In this document: positions 1-10,370 of the stretch, piece by piece | How positions within the stretch are numbered: position 1 is the first letter of the stretch | Layout of the letters: every line of letters starts with the position of its first letter | Origin: Papaver somniferum | Taxonomy: Eukaryota; Streptophyta; Magnoliopsida; Ranunculales; Papaveraceae | NCBI RefSeq assembly: GCF_003573695.1 | Contig: NC_039362.1 | Location: forward strand, 9,554,489 to 9,618,488 | DNA: 64,000 bases | Direction of reading: 5' to 3' | Program-made: the position numbers and the translations under genes | Notes under the pieces: model-generated | Database searches by the model: none | Told to the model about the DNA's origin: nothing | The model's input: only the letters and a program-made list of their open reading frames with translations

Positions 1-322
1 AATTTGACTAATCAAGCAAGGGTAACCCAACATCTAGACGGGTGAAGTCATCGAAATCATTTGAAAGATAATGAAACCACAAATATCGAGACTTGAAATA
101 CCCGAATCAAGAAAATAGACCAATTCCGCAAACTCGTGACTCCACCAAGAATTTTCAATTGTGGAGGGACAAAGATTGGGGATACCAAGTTTTCCAAAAG
201 CCATCAAATCAATACTAAGATCATTAGTAGGGAACTTTCCTTGACTCCAAATGACCTTCTTGCCACAAAGCCCAACCGAGATATCATCACAAGATGGACG
301 TTCGTCACTTGGTCTAGGAAAC
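1..322 (-). pseudogene. E internal ORF, distal half (plant-transposon-protein-like)
   Basis: On the minus strand, an open frame continues the ORF of 3627-3970 once element A is removed: the reading resumes at about 320 with residues RPSDERPSCDDIS and runs left to about base 82 before stops appear. It contains a Trp-Trp-Ser-His segment (WWSHEF). The joined region resembles the putative plant transposon protein domain found in many angiosperm retroelement polyproteins. That family assignment is from memory and moderate at best. The reading is split by A and its end is not clear. Confidence 0.45.
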
Positions 323-986
323 TGATAAGCACGAAAGTGCTACATTTTATACCCATATTTATATTAGCTAGGACTCAATATTTTGACTAATGACACTATT
401 TTAGTGCTTTTGCAGAAAGTACAAGTGAATTAGATCATCCATCGAAAAAACATCAAAATGTGAGACTTAATGGTGAAGTGAGTCGATGTCAGCACACTAA
501 TGCCACCTAAGATTGGTCAATTTAATTGTGTAAACTCTACATTCATATGATTTTCTTTATTATTCATGCTTTTGAATTGATATTTTGTGCTTCGGTTAAA
601 TCCCTAGACGTGGTATGCAAGGATAGATAGGTAATGCTTTAGAATCACTACTCATGAAGCGAAGAAAACTAGAGCGGAGAAACAATATTTGAAAATGCAT
701 GGAATAGATTTTTAAAGATTAGTATAGTTTGCATAATTAATTGGTGGAAACCGAAAATCCTAACAACCTTCTATCATTCTGTTTTTTCGTTAAAATTATT
801 TGTTGTTTCATTTTGTTTCAAATTTCTGAAAACTCATTAAACATTATCTATTTGATTATTTGGTGTTGGTATTAGTTAGAAGTAGTATTTTCACACTCCT
901 CGTGGGAACGACCTGTACTTGCCATTGTTCTACTAGTGAGACACTGTGCACTTGCAGTATTTTATTGTAGGTTTCCGAACCTACCA
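323..986 (+). repeat. Element A 5' LTR (internally deleted)
   Basis: This matches the 3' LTR at 2304-3621 at both ends but is only 664 bp against 1318 bp. About 590 bp is missing after GATTGGTCAA and about 65 bp a little further on. The missing part includes the TATA-like boxes of the other copy, so this LTR probably lacks a promoter. Confidence 0.85.
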
Positions 987-992
987 AGTTTT

Positions 993-1010
993 TGGCACCG
1001 CTGCCGGGGA
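993..1010 (+). promoter_or_regulatory. Primer-binding site, tRNA-Asp type (element A)
   Basis: TGGCACCGCTGCCGGGGA lies 6 bases after the LTR. It differs at two positions from the complement of the plant tRNA-Asp 3' end (TGGCGCCGTTGCCGGGGA), a primer site widespread in Athila-like elements. Confidence 0.85.
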
Positions 1011-1122
1011 GTGGTAGCAAAATACTCGCTAGTTGATATCATTATATATAGATTATTTTTAATTTTTGTAAATAATTTATTTTTATTGTTCTTTTAGTTC
1101 TTTTTACGCAGTTTGTTTGATT

Positions 1123-1834
1123 TTTTTAGGTACTTTAGTCTGTAGTGCGGGCGAAAAGAAAGTATGCACTCGCAAGATATTTGCAAGAGCCACTTGGGAG
1201 ATCCATTAGAGGTTTGCTTAGCTCATTTGGGTATGATTTTGATGACGATAGTGTTATTTGTGAATTCAATGCCTTGTTAGACTCCACACCGCTGTTAGAC
1301 ACTAATAAATAGAAATCCAAACTAGAACGTCTAGTTTTGTTCGAGTCTCGACTAGTTCCATCAGTCGAGAAAGTTTCGACCATGACCTTTAAGACATTAA
1401 GTTCATAATTTTTTTGTCTTGATGATATTGATAATGAAACCGTTTTAGATAATAACGGGTCTATGAGTCATGATATTATTGCTCCATTTGAGCCAACATA
1501 TGTTCGTGTGCCCTATGTTGCTCAACTGGAACCAATATGAGCCATAAAAGTTATTTCCGTTGATTTAGAACCTGATTTAGGGCGTGCACCTCAACTAGAA
1601 GCTATTGAAAAATTTATACCTATTTGTGTGAATGATTTACATATCCTAACAATGCATGGATTGATTACTAAGGATTGTTATTTATGGGGAATGGATTCAC
1701 ATATATCTTTGGATGATTATAGTTTTTGCAGGTGCATATTTTCAGCTGACCGGATTGGTTGGGTTGATCCCCAACTTTTCAAACTCTATATATATGATTG
1801 TAATCCTTTGGGGTATCAACCTCATTTTGTTTGA
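1123..1834 (+). pseudogene. Element A polyprotein remnant with VDPQLF tail
   Basis: One plus frame is mostly open across this stretch but carries several stops. It reads KRKYALARYLQEPLG early, then an acidic stretch, and ends in a segment with GWVDPQLFKLYIYD just before a stop. The same Val-Asp-Pro-Gln-Leu-Phe tail occurs in element F (52938-53273), there preceded by a hydrophobic segment. This places A with gag-protease-type Athila relatives. No protease, reverse transcriptase or integrase motif is seen. The overlapping minus-strand ORF at 1135-1383 is a shadow. Confidence 0.5.
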
Positions 1835-1996
1835 GATTATGTTCTATTGAAATCAGGGAAACAATACATTTCGCTTCGTGGGAGTCAACCCATCAGATTT
1901 GTTCCCTTTTCTCTATCTTTTTTTTTATTTGTTTACTTTTTTTTTTTGCAATTTATAATTTCCCACCTTGATTTCTACGTTGGATGACTCAATTAC

Positions 1997-2030
1997 ATTG
2001 AGGACAATGTAATATTTAAGTGTGGGGGAG
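1997..2030 (+). promoter_or_regulatory. Internal polypurine-like motif shared with element F
   Basis: ATTGAGGACAATGT is followed by ATATTTAAGTGTGGGGGAG. The same arrangement, on the minus strand, is found in element F at 52763-52797. It resembles a second polypurine tract upstream of the one at the 3' LTR. That role is inference. Confidence 0.5.
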
Positions 2031-2064
2031 TGACACTTTGGTTAGGATTTTAAAAAAAAATTAT

Positions 2065-2256
2065 GACCAGCTGTGTAGCGGGTCTAAAAAAGATGATCAG
2101 CTGTGTAGCGTGTCTTAAAAAAAATATATTATTATCGTAATGGTTTTTAGGGTCATGACCAGCTGTGTAGCGGGTCTAAAAAAACAAGAAAAAAAAATGA
2201 TATGACCAACTGTGTAGCGGGTCTCTATATTCATATGACTAGTTGTGTAGCGGGTC
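2065..2256 (+). repeat. Five dispersed hairpin repeats before the 3' LTR of A
   Basis: Five copies of a 20-base unit, GACCAGCTGTGTAGCGGGTC or close variants, start at 2065, 2095, 2157, 2204 and 2237, with A/T-rich spacers of unequal length. Each can fold with GACC pairing GGTC and GCT pairing AGC around GTGT. They lie between the internal purine motif and the 3' LTR purine tract. Confidence 0.8.
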
Positions 2257-2280
2257 AATTCTTTGTTTTGCTCGAGGACT

Positions 2281-2303
2281 AGGAAAATATAAGTGTGGGG
2301 TGT
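2281..2303 (+). promoter_or_regulatory. Polypurine tract of element A
   Basis: AGGAAAATATAAGTGTGGGG directly precedes the 3' LTR, the expected place for plus-strand priming. Confidence 0.7.
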
Positions 2304-3621
2304 TGATAAGCACGAAAGTGCTACATTTTATACCCATATTTATATTAGCTAGGACTCAATATTTTGACTAATGACACTATTTTAGTGCTTTTGCAGAAAA
2401 TACAAGTGAATTCGATCATCCAGCGAATAAACATCAAAATGTGAGACTTAATGGTGAATTGAGTCGATGTCAGCACACTAATGCCACCTAAGATTGGTCA
2501 AGAGTGACTTTATTATTGTTAGCATAAGAATGGAAGAATAACACCTCCATGACCACGTGCAAATGAAGAAAAAACAAAGATTAATATATCTTGTCCTTAC
2601 ATAAGTTCTCTTGCTATATTTATATAAAGAATCTGAAGGAATATTTGAAGCAACTGACGTCATTTTGCAAATACAGTTAAGGTGGGATCCAGCACATGCA
2701 AGAAAATATCATGCTTTCTAAATGAAATTCATATACTATGGAAAGTGGAGATTCGGTGATACTTTACAATGTCTCGTCATATTATGAAACGCGGCACAAC
2801 ATCATTGGGTGAATTTATATTTTCATGACATGTGGCAGACTTCTATTGGGAGGTGATGTGGAGACGAAGAAGAAAAACGTGAATTCATTTGTGAGCTATA
2901 TTTATGTGTTGTTTCAAAATATACTAGGGGGAGCTCGGCCACAGAGCTGGAAGAGAAACAGGAGAAGGATTTTGGAGTTTTGTTTTCGATTCTTCGTTTA
3001 TCTTTAGCGAAAGTTTGATTTTAATATGTTTATGGTTTTTGAGAAAGCCATGGCTAGCTAGAGTTATGTTAGGGTTTGGGTAGAAACCAAATTAATTGTG
3101 TAAACTCTACATTTATATGCTCAATAATGATTCAAATGACTAGTAGTTTTTCTTCATATAGCTTGGTATTTTATTGTTCATGTGATTTTCTTGATTATTA
3201 ATGCTTTTGAATTGATATTTCGTGCTTCGGTTAAATCCCTAGACGTGGTATGCAAGGATAGATAGGTAATGCTTTAGAATCAATACTCATGAAGCGAAGA
3301 AAACTAGATCCGAGAAACAATATTTGAAAATGCATGGAATAGATTTTTAAAAATTAGTATAGTTTGCATAATTAATTGGTGGAAACCGAAAATCCTAACA
3401 ACCTTCTATCATTCTGTTTTTTTGTTAAAATTATTTATTGTTTCATTTTGTTTCAAATTTCTGAAAACTCGTTAAACATTATCTATTTGATTATTTGGTC
3501 TTGGTATTAGTTAGAAGTAGTATTTTCACACTCCTCGTGGGAACGACCTGTACTTGTCATTGTTCTACTAGTGAGACACTGTGCACTTGCAGTATTTTAT
3601 TGTAGGTTTCCGAACCTACCA
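2304..3621 (+). repeat. Element A 3' LTR (full length)
   Basis: A 1318-bp LTR with TATA-like stretches at 2621-2629 (TATATAAAG) and near 2893 (GCTATATTTATG). The conserved end GTGGGAACGACCTGTACTTG is typical of Athila-like LTR 3' ends. It retains the regions deleted from the 5' copy. Confidence 0.85.
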
Positions 3622-3626
3622 GAAGC

Positions 3627-3970
3627 CGTACGTTCCCCAACGGGATTTTGGTAATTCTTGAAATTAATTCTCTATCAACAAGAAACCTTTCTCTACCAAT
3701 CATGGATTTGAATTCCATCTTGTTGTAATCAACATCATGAATATTGGCATAGAAAATCCTTGTAAGAGAATCAAATCCTTGACCAAGACCATCAAAAATA
3801 TTTCCAAGTTTGAATTTTTTAAAGCATACCAAATCCTCTTCATGCCCGCTAGAAAAATCCAATTTCTTTTCTAGGATGAAACCTTTTGAAGAAATCTTAT
3901 CAAACACTCTAACACAAGAATCATCCAGAAACCTAATTCTAAGAGAGTTTTGGTCACAGGAAGAATTCAA
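3627..3970 (-). pseudogene. E internal ORF, proximal half (plant-transposon-protein-like)
   Basis: A minus-strand frame starting at ATG 3970 encodes about 115 residues before element A interrupts it. Visible features are RIFYANIHDVDY and MIGRERFLVDRELI, followed by KIPLGN. This pattern (an aromatic-Tyr-Ala-Asn segment, then a short GRE-F-V block) resembles the putative plant transposon protein domain. Its continuation is at 1-322. The 3557-3626 part of the computed frame is LTR A and not part of this gene. An upstream coding start beyond 3970 cannot be excluded. Confidence 0.5.
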
Positions 3971-4369
3971 GCTAGAGGTTTTTGGATTTTTAGAACTCCT
4001 TTATATGCTTCTAGAATTCATAATGGGACTAGAAATATGAAAGGATCAAGAGAAAATTACTTACTTGGATTGAATCTTGAACACCCTTTCTTTCAGTTTT
4101 TCCAATGAAGCTTTAATGGAGGAATCACACAAAACCCTAAAGGTTCATGTACGCGGACGGGTGATGAAGAAGACTAGAGTCCGTGAACTTCTTCTTTATA
4201 AGGACACAAATGGGATTGGACCCGTTCACGAACCGAGACCCACATAAGAAAGATGGGATTTCTTTAGCCATTTGCACATTAAAGGTTATGCATTCCGTAA
4301 CAACACACATGTGAACGACAACGGATGCAATAGAAAGCTAAAATTGATGTATAAACACAATTAACAAAA

Positions 4370-4988
4370 CTGTACACAAATCAAACCATTTTCTTGCCCC
4401 ATTCCAAGATATATACAAATGGGGAATTGTCATCGTTGTTACCAAGAGACATAATGCGCAGAGGAATTCTCATGCGACATTTCTGGTTGATAGGTGTGAA
4501 AGTATAATCAAAGTAATGATGATAGTCATGGCAGTTAGAGCTTTCTATCCTTCGTTTGTTCTGGATAGAAGAAGGATACCTCTGATTTCTGGGTTGTATA
4601 GTATTAACATATTCAACACATACATGACCCTTTTCGGAATGATTCTTAGATTTAACAAATTTAAGTTTTTTTAAGAATTTAAAAATGCCTTCGAAAGCTT
4701 TGAATAGATCTTTATCAATTGATCCACCATGATAGTATACCTCAAAGAGATCAAGAGTAATCTAGTGAGGTTCCATATCCTTGAGCGTGTCGAGCGTTTT
4801 CTCAATCTTCCATTCTTTTTATTTTTTCCTTTTGATTGATTCTTCACGTCTAAATCTTCCTTTTTAGATGAAGTAAGATTATCATGAGAACCCAGAGGTT
4901 TTAACCATAATAATCTTTGAACAACCTTTAAGGAAATCTGGCGTGCGCTACAGATGCCAAGAGCAAGTTTTCCAATGAAATTTCCCAT
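4370..4988 (-). pseudogene. E internal region, unrecognised coding remnant
   Basis: Shortly after the primer site, minus frames are open in two steps with a frameshift: 4988 to about 4800 (lysine-rich, beginning MGNFIGKLALG) and about 4800 to 4380 (containing FKAFEGIFKFLKKLKF). I recognise no copia gag hallmark or zinc knuckle. The stretch 3971-4370 between this and the next ORF shows only short interrupted frames. Confidence 0.35.
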
Positions 4989-5042
4989 GGGAGAATTTTT
5001 AAGGAACGAACAAACACAAACTTATTAGGTTTAAGGTGTTTG

Positions 5043-5057
5043 CCTGCGCTGATACCA
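5043..5057 (-). promoter_or_regulatory. Primer-binding site, initiator-Met type (element E)
   Basis: On the minus strand TGGTATCAGCGCAGG lies two bases from the LTR end. The canonical plant copia primer site is TGGTATCAGAGC, one base different. It fixes the orientation of E. Confidence 0.75.
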
Positions 5058-5059
5058 AT

Positions 5060-6090
5060 TGAAAAAGCGGGGGTCTAACAACAACACCCAATATTTCGAT
5101 TAGCAATTTGTATGGGCTAACTCCGAAACACTTACTAGAGAATCAACTAGATAGTCAGACTCAATCTAGATACAAGTATCTCAAGAAGTTAATATCTCTC
5201 TCTTGTTTTGATTCACTCAAACTAATAGAAATCAGCGAGTCTATAATCAAACACAAGGACTAACTTGGACGGTACCAAAGACCAATGTCCAAGGATCAAT
5301 CAATATCAATCAACAACCAAAGGTCGGATTTCCAATTGATTGATTCAAACGCACAACCTGTATTATTTCAATTATATAAACAAATATAATGCGAAAATAG
5401 AAATAACACAGACACCAGAATTTTGTTAACGAGGAAACCGCAAATGTAGAAAAACCCTGGGACCTAGTCCAGATTGAGTGCACACTCTATTAAGCTGCTA
5501 CAGACACTATCCTACTCCAATCTAACTTCGGACTGGACTATAGTTGAAACCCAATCAGTCTCCCACTGATCCAAGGTACATTTGTGCTCCCTACGCCTGT
5601 GATCCCAGCAGGATACTGCACACTTGATTCCCTTAGCTGATCTCACCCACAACTAAGAATTGCTACGACCCAAAACCGCAGGCTTTAAGAATAAACAAAT
5701 CTGTCTCACACAGACAAGTCTATCAAATGATCAATCTGTCTCCCACAGAAAAACCCTAAAGATTTTGTTCCGTCTTTTGATAATAATCAAGGTGAACATG
5801 AACCAATTGATAATCTGGTCTTATATTCCCGAAGAACATCCTAGATTAATCAATCACCTCACAACAATCTTAATCATATGGTAGCGAAACAAGATGTTGC
5901 GGAATCACAAACGATGAGACAAAGATGTTTGTGATTACTTTTTATATCTTTCCTATCGGAGAACTCGCACGATCTCAAGCCAATCAATATGATTGTACTA
6001 TTACGATAGAAGATGCAAGATCAGATCACACAACTACGATAAAAGTAGTATCGTTCTGGCTTCACAATCCCAGTGAAGTCTTTAAGTCTT
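5060..6090 (-). repeat. Element E 5' LTR, 3'-terminal piece
   Basis: This runs from the LTR end beside the primer site to the insertion point of B. It contains the block GTTAACGAGGAAACCGCAAA near 5427, which appears in reverse complement in the LTR of element H near 62407. Short ORFs here are not credible genes. Confidence 0.7.
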
Positions 6091-8667
6091 TGTTGATGGT
6101 GGATTTTTTGTTCAAAGGCTAAAATTGTAAAGCCAAATTTTATGCGCTGACATCCTGCAGAGGATAAAGCTATTTGATAAGTGATGAGTACCTCTTCGTT
6201 TTAATTAATTTACCTAGAATGGAGCATGTGGCAGCAATCCCAAATATTTATATGAATTAAATATACAAAATTCATCCAGGTTGGAGCATGTGGCAACAAT
6301 CCCGAATACCCTGTGAATTTTTAGCATTATTTATAACGCATGATTTGCATAGTATTTCCTGTGTTGTTCCCGCAGAACTCTCATTGTTGGTGCAGCATGA
6401 TGACTGAGTGTTTCTCTCAACAGAGTAAAACGAATTTCCAAGTGTCGATGATGAGGCATGCACGAAATACCCATATAGGCTATATCTCTCGGTATGTTAT
6501 ATTAGCCTGATTGAGCATATTTAATTTCCTAAGGGAAATCTGGACTGACCGTATCAGTCAGAAATAATCACGGCCACGCAGGTTGACCGCATGATTTAAC
6601 TAGCCAAGACGAACCCTAGCAGGAGCAGGCTATCACCGTGATGACCACCAACGGGATTGTTTTCGCCCTAGCCGGTCGAACATCACACTCCTCTTCTCGG
6701 CGTGCCAAAACGCCAACCAAAATAGGGTGGCCACGCTGCTTTGGAAGAAGCTCGAATGAGCAAGATTGCTTAAGGCAGTCTCAAAGTGATCATAATCGTC
6801 CAACTTCACTAGCCTGATTGGACGGCTTAGATCGCACCATTAAAGATGGAGGAGGCGCGAACACGCACATTAGTGGGCCCACTCTATCCCTTCCCGATCG
6901 GTTTTTTCACGACAAAGCCATGAAGCAATGAACGTTTGCTCCAAACATGGCTGGCATGATGCTTTTAAAGGTCGCGTAAGTTCCACTAGTGTCTTAAAAC
7001 AATCACAACCATCCAACTTCGCCAGCATGTTTGGATGGCTTAGATTGCACCTAAGACCATTGGAGAAGTGCACACACGTTCATCGTCGGCCTAACGTTGT
7101 CCCCACATGATCGGCCTCTCCAAAGGAGAAGCCTAACCTGCAAAACCGATTAGCCAAAACCATGCGTGTGTGACTGTTTTAAAACCCTAATTAGGGTTTG
7201 CGGTATGTTACATGTGTGGTTAATCAATCACGGGCGTCCATCTTCGCCAGCTTGGATGAAGGGTGCAGGAATAGACTAAGGAAGTCCAGAGAGTATCAAC
7301 GTGATCATTGAGGGCCCGTCTATCTCTATGTCCGATCGACCAAGACAAGCCATGGTCGAACGCCTCGATTCGTGTGCCTTGAAGGTGGCATGCCGCGCCC
7401 CTTTAAGAATCCTTTGCGGCATAGGATTCCTGTCGAAATTTGATCTCGGCCACTCCTCTTTACCGGTCAAATTGAGTGGCCTAGATCGCACCTTCATGAG
7501 ACAGTAAGGTACGGACATGTACATCGGCAAGCCGTCTACACACATGCCCGGTCGGTCCTGCCAAAAGAGCCTCCCATGCTTGGTTTCGACCAAGCTGAAG
7601 AGTGATGCTTGCGCACCTCTTCAAAACCTTAAAAATTTATCAACGGTTGCAGATGAGCGTCATATATCATCTCGTCCGTACAAATCTACCAGCTTGGTTA
7701 GGCATCCCAGGATAGGAGTTAAATGGCCAATAAGATGTCGTGGTGATTACCATCTGCCACTCTACCACATCATGAGATCGTCCAAGGGAGGGCTTGCCTG
7801 TGCAGCCTCCAAACTATCATTCGAAGATAGCTAAGCATGCATCTGTTTTAAGACGCTTAATCCGCGACTTACTTCGTTGAGCCTTAAAACAACGATGCTT
7901 CATACACATTGATTATATTCGATGCGTTACATGCATAGAGTATACACGATATTTCATGAATATTGATTTCCTAAATAACTCAGTTACTTAACCTAGCATC
8001 ATATGCTACTCCATATGGGTCCCAAGATCCACTCATTCGAGACATCAAGCATGTCACAAACTGGGGGATACTTACTGGGGTATTGGTCTGGCAGTTTACA
8101 GCGTGCAGCGTCAACGCGCCATTACAAGTACGTGTCAGGAAGACATGGACGATTAGCGATGATAGGAGAAGTGGGCCAAGACGTGATCGTGCAATCACTC
8201 ACACACGACCCCACTACTTCATCACTCCACTTCCTCCACTTCATACGAGAGACGAGGTTTGTGCTTTATGAATTGTATAAATAGGTTTATCACCTATTTC
8301 CAAACAACACACACAGACAAGCACAGAAAACCAAGTGTTGTCATCTGTATCCAAAAACACCAGAGCTGATAAGCTTACATTATTGCAAGCCAGTTCGATA
8401 TTTTGATACAAGTCATAAACAGCCAACACCTCCACAATCTCAACACCTTCTTCGCTTCCCTCCCTAAGATCAACCCTATCTCCTTCACTTTGTGACCGAA
8501 GCAAGTCTGGAATGGACATTTCTTGGTTTAGGCTAGAATTGCACAGATTGATCTCTTGAACCAAAAGCACTCCCGTGCAGTGCATTTGTTTAGGGTTTAG
8601 ATTCGTTTCTCATCCACACACACCCAAATTTACCAAAAACAGCAGAAACAGTTTTCACCCATAAACA
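6091..8667 (+). repeat. Element B 5' LTR
   Basis: 2577 bp, the same length as the right copy and nearly identical by eye. A direct repeat of GGAGCATGTGGCA(A/G)CAATCCC lies near 6220 and 6283. The 3' part is related to the LTR of D. Overlapping ORFs on both strands at 7276-7834 are treated as chance. Confidence 0.85.
8276..8284 (+). promoter_or_regulatory. TATA box in B 5' LTR
   Basis: TATAAATAG, with a start expected about 30 bases on, near CCAAACAACACAC. The 3' LTR copy has TATAGATAG at 14090-14098. Confidence 0.6.
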
Positions 8668-8669
8668 AT

Positions 8670-8686
8670 TGGCAACCACAATGGGA
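8670..8686 (+). promoter_or_regulatory. Primer-binding site of element B (degraded)
   Basis: TGGCAACCACAATGGGA is two substitutions from the site in element C (TGGCGACCACAGTGGGA). That site looks like the complement of a plant tRNA-Arg 3' end. Confidence 0.6.
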
Positions 8687-8725
8687 GATTAATCTCTTGG
8701 GTTCAATCTCAAGATTCTCAAAAAG

Positions 8726-9223
8726 ATGGTTGGCCTCAGGGATAATTCTACAGCGACGGATCTCAGCCAGAATCCCTCAAATGGGAATGTTTCTCACCCT
8801 CTTTTGAACAATTTTGTTTATAATGAATTTTCATATTTTAATACCCATCATTCTGTTTATAACGAATTTTCATATTTCAATACCCCCATTATCTCTGTCG
8901 CTTCAACCGATGGAGAAATCCCAACTGTGGTTGAACTAGCACAGATGCAAGAAATTCTTGTAAGGAATGTGGACCGGATAAAAGGAGCGATTGACAACTT
9001 GTTCACCTGCTTGGTGCACATGACGAGAATTTTAGGAACAGAAATGGTGGAACGCCCAGCGGACAATCCTCCCCAGGTCAATAGTTTCACTATGAACCGG
9101 AGACCAGTGGACCAGGAAGCATCCTCTCTAGTGGAAAGTTTATGTGAACTTTTAGATCTCTCAAAGAATCAACGGGCAGAGACATTTGCTGCAATCAACC
9201 AGATAGCCCTAGACGTACATTAG
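8726..9223 (+). pseudogene. Element B gag N-terminus joined to gag C-terminal part
   Basis: A 165-codon frame starts at ATG 8726, 40 bases after the primer site. Residues 1-110 are gag N-terminus (MVGLRDN, later VVELAQMQEILVRN). Then INSFTMN-like and PVDQEASSLVESLCELLDL segments correspond to the region just upstream of protease in C and D. The central capsid-like part of gag is missing at this join. D has the same join, so the short form may be an inherited variant. A short direct repeat encodes VYNEFSYFNTHHS and VYNEFSYFNTPII. Confidence 0.6.
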
Positions 9224-9279
9224 CACCTTTGCGTCCAGAAATCTCGAAAACACCAGAAATGTCTGTTAATAATGTCACA

Positions 9280-9500
9280 TTTACAGAAGACGACATGATG
9301 GCGGAGGAAGGTCACAATCGGTCCCTACATGTTACTGCACGCATCAAGGATTCATAGTTCAAGAAGGCCCTCATCGACATGGGAGCGTCTTCAAATGTGA
9401 TTACTCGTAAGACTCTCAGGACGGCCAAGGTTCTCCCAGGCAAGATCGTACGGCAGCCTACCACGATGACAGACTTTGAAGGAAACCACACCAACACGCC
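9280..9500 (+). pseudogene. Element B protease remnant
   Basis: In the frame after gag, DDMMAEEGHNRSLHVT precedes ALIDMGASSNVITRKTL, the aspartic protease active-site region with Met in place of the usual Thr/Ser after Asp. A stop lies just before it. After about 9500 the reading jumps into reverse transcriptase, so the rest of protease and the start of reverse transcriptase are deleted. Confidence 0.6.
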
Positions 9501-9504
9501 GGGT

Positions 9505-9990
9505 AAACAATCTCTGAGGCAGTTCAGACACGAGATCAGGTACTGCGTGGATTTCAGAGACTTGAACAGATGCTGCCCCAAAGATGATTTTCCTCTACCT
9601 AACATCGACATGTTAGTGGATGCCACCAGCGGACACGGCGTGTTCTCCTCCGTGGATGGATATAGCGGCTACAATCAGATAAGGATGTATGAGCATGACG
9701 CGAGTGACTGCTGAGGGGATCAAGGCGGACCCATCCAAGACTCAAGCTATCCTCACGATGCCGCCTCCACGAACGGTGAAGGATTTACAAAGCTTCATGG
9801 GGAAGGTGAACTAAATTCGACGTTTTATACCTGGTTTAGCCCAACTCGTTGCTTCATTCACCTCGTTGCTGAAGAAAGGAGCAAGATTCGTATGGACCAC
9901 ACTACAACAGGAAGCGTTTAGGAAGATTCAACAAATATTTTCATCTCCAAATCGTCGTAAAGAGTTCTCCTATTATGTCAGTCCGGAAGA
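9505..9990 (+). pseudogene. Element B reverse transcriptase remnant
   Basis: Recognisable pieces are LRQFRHEI, YCVDFRDLNRCCPKDDFPL, VDGYSGYNQIRMYEHDA, then (after a stop near 9713 and a deletion that removes the YxDD box) IKADPSKTQAILTMPPP, SFMGKVN, IRRFIPGLAQL and LLKKGARFVW. These match the reverse transcriptase and connection region of D at 34570-35240. RNase H and integrase do not follow. Confidence 0.7.
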
Positions 9991-10119
9991 GAGCGAGCCC
10001 GGGACATCTTCAGATCTACTGGAGCCGACACCTCAAGGGAGAAGCCTCAGGAAGATAGCGACGTCCGCATCATCATTTCGAGAAAGAATCCGCAGCTTGG
10101 GTGAATCACTCTGATAGAC

Positions 10120-10370
10120 TTAAGAGGAATGCTTCAGCGAAACAGCGAACATCCAAATGATTATGTCAAGAGCTCTCGGATTCAGGAAATGGAGGGTCAC
10201 GATCCAAATGTGACTTAACAAAAAATGGTGTAATTGTGCATCAATAGGATGTACCTTTCAATCGTGCTTTGTCGAAGAACCCGCACTTTCAGACATCTGT
10301 GAAGCTGCTAAACACTCAGTTGCGACAACACCTGCCCTGCTAGAAAGAACGAGTCTGTCATTAATGAAGA
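10120..10370 (+). pseudogene. Element B displaced gag capsid fragment
   Basis: In interrupted frames, SEHPNDYVKSSRIQEMEGHD, DPNVT and PALLERT-like residues can be read. They correspond to the gag of C (HPNDYVKKFRIQ, DPNVTEQ, LLERTKA). This capsid part lies downstream of reverse transcriptase, the reverse of normal order, so the internal region is rearranged. Confidence 0.6.

Larger units (their letters stand above)
323..3621 (+). mobile_element. Element A: non-autonomous Athila-like Ty3/gypsy retrotransposon
   Basis: Two LTRs that begin TGATAAGCACGAAAGTGC and end ACCTACCA flank a 1.3-kb internal region. A tRNA-Asp-type primer site follows the left LTR and a purine tract precedes the right LTR. 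The 5 bases outside are GAAAC (left) and GAAGC (right), a target duplication with one change. No reverse transcriptase, RNase H or integrase is present, so movement would need proteins supplied by other elements. It is inserted in the minus-strand ORF of element E. Confidence 0.85.

Noticed and set aside
7276..7834. Overlapping 105-codon ORFs on both strands
   Set aside because: They lie inside the B LTR; the second LTR copy breaks or shortens them (13041-13593), and no domain is recognised.
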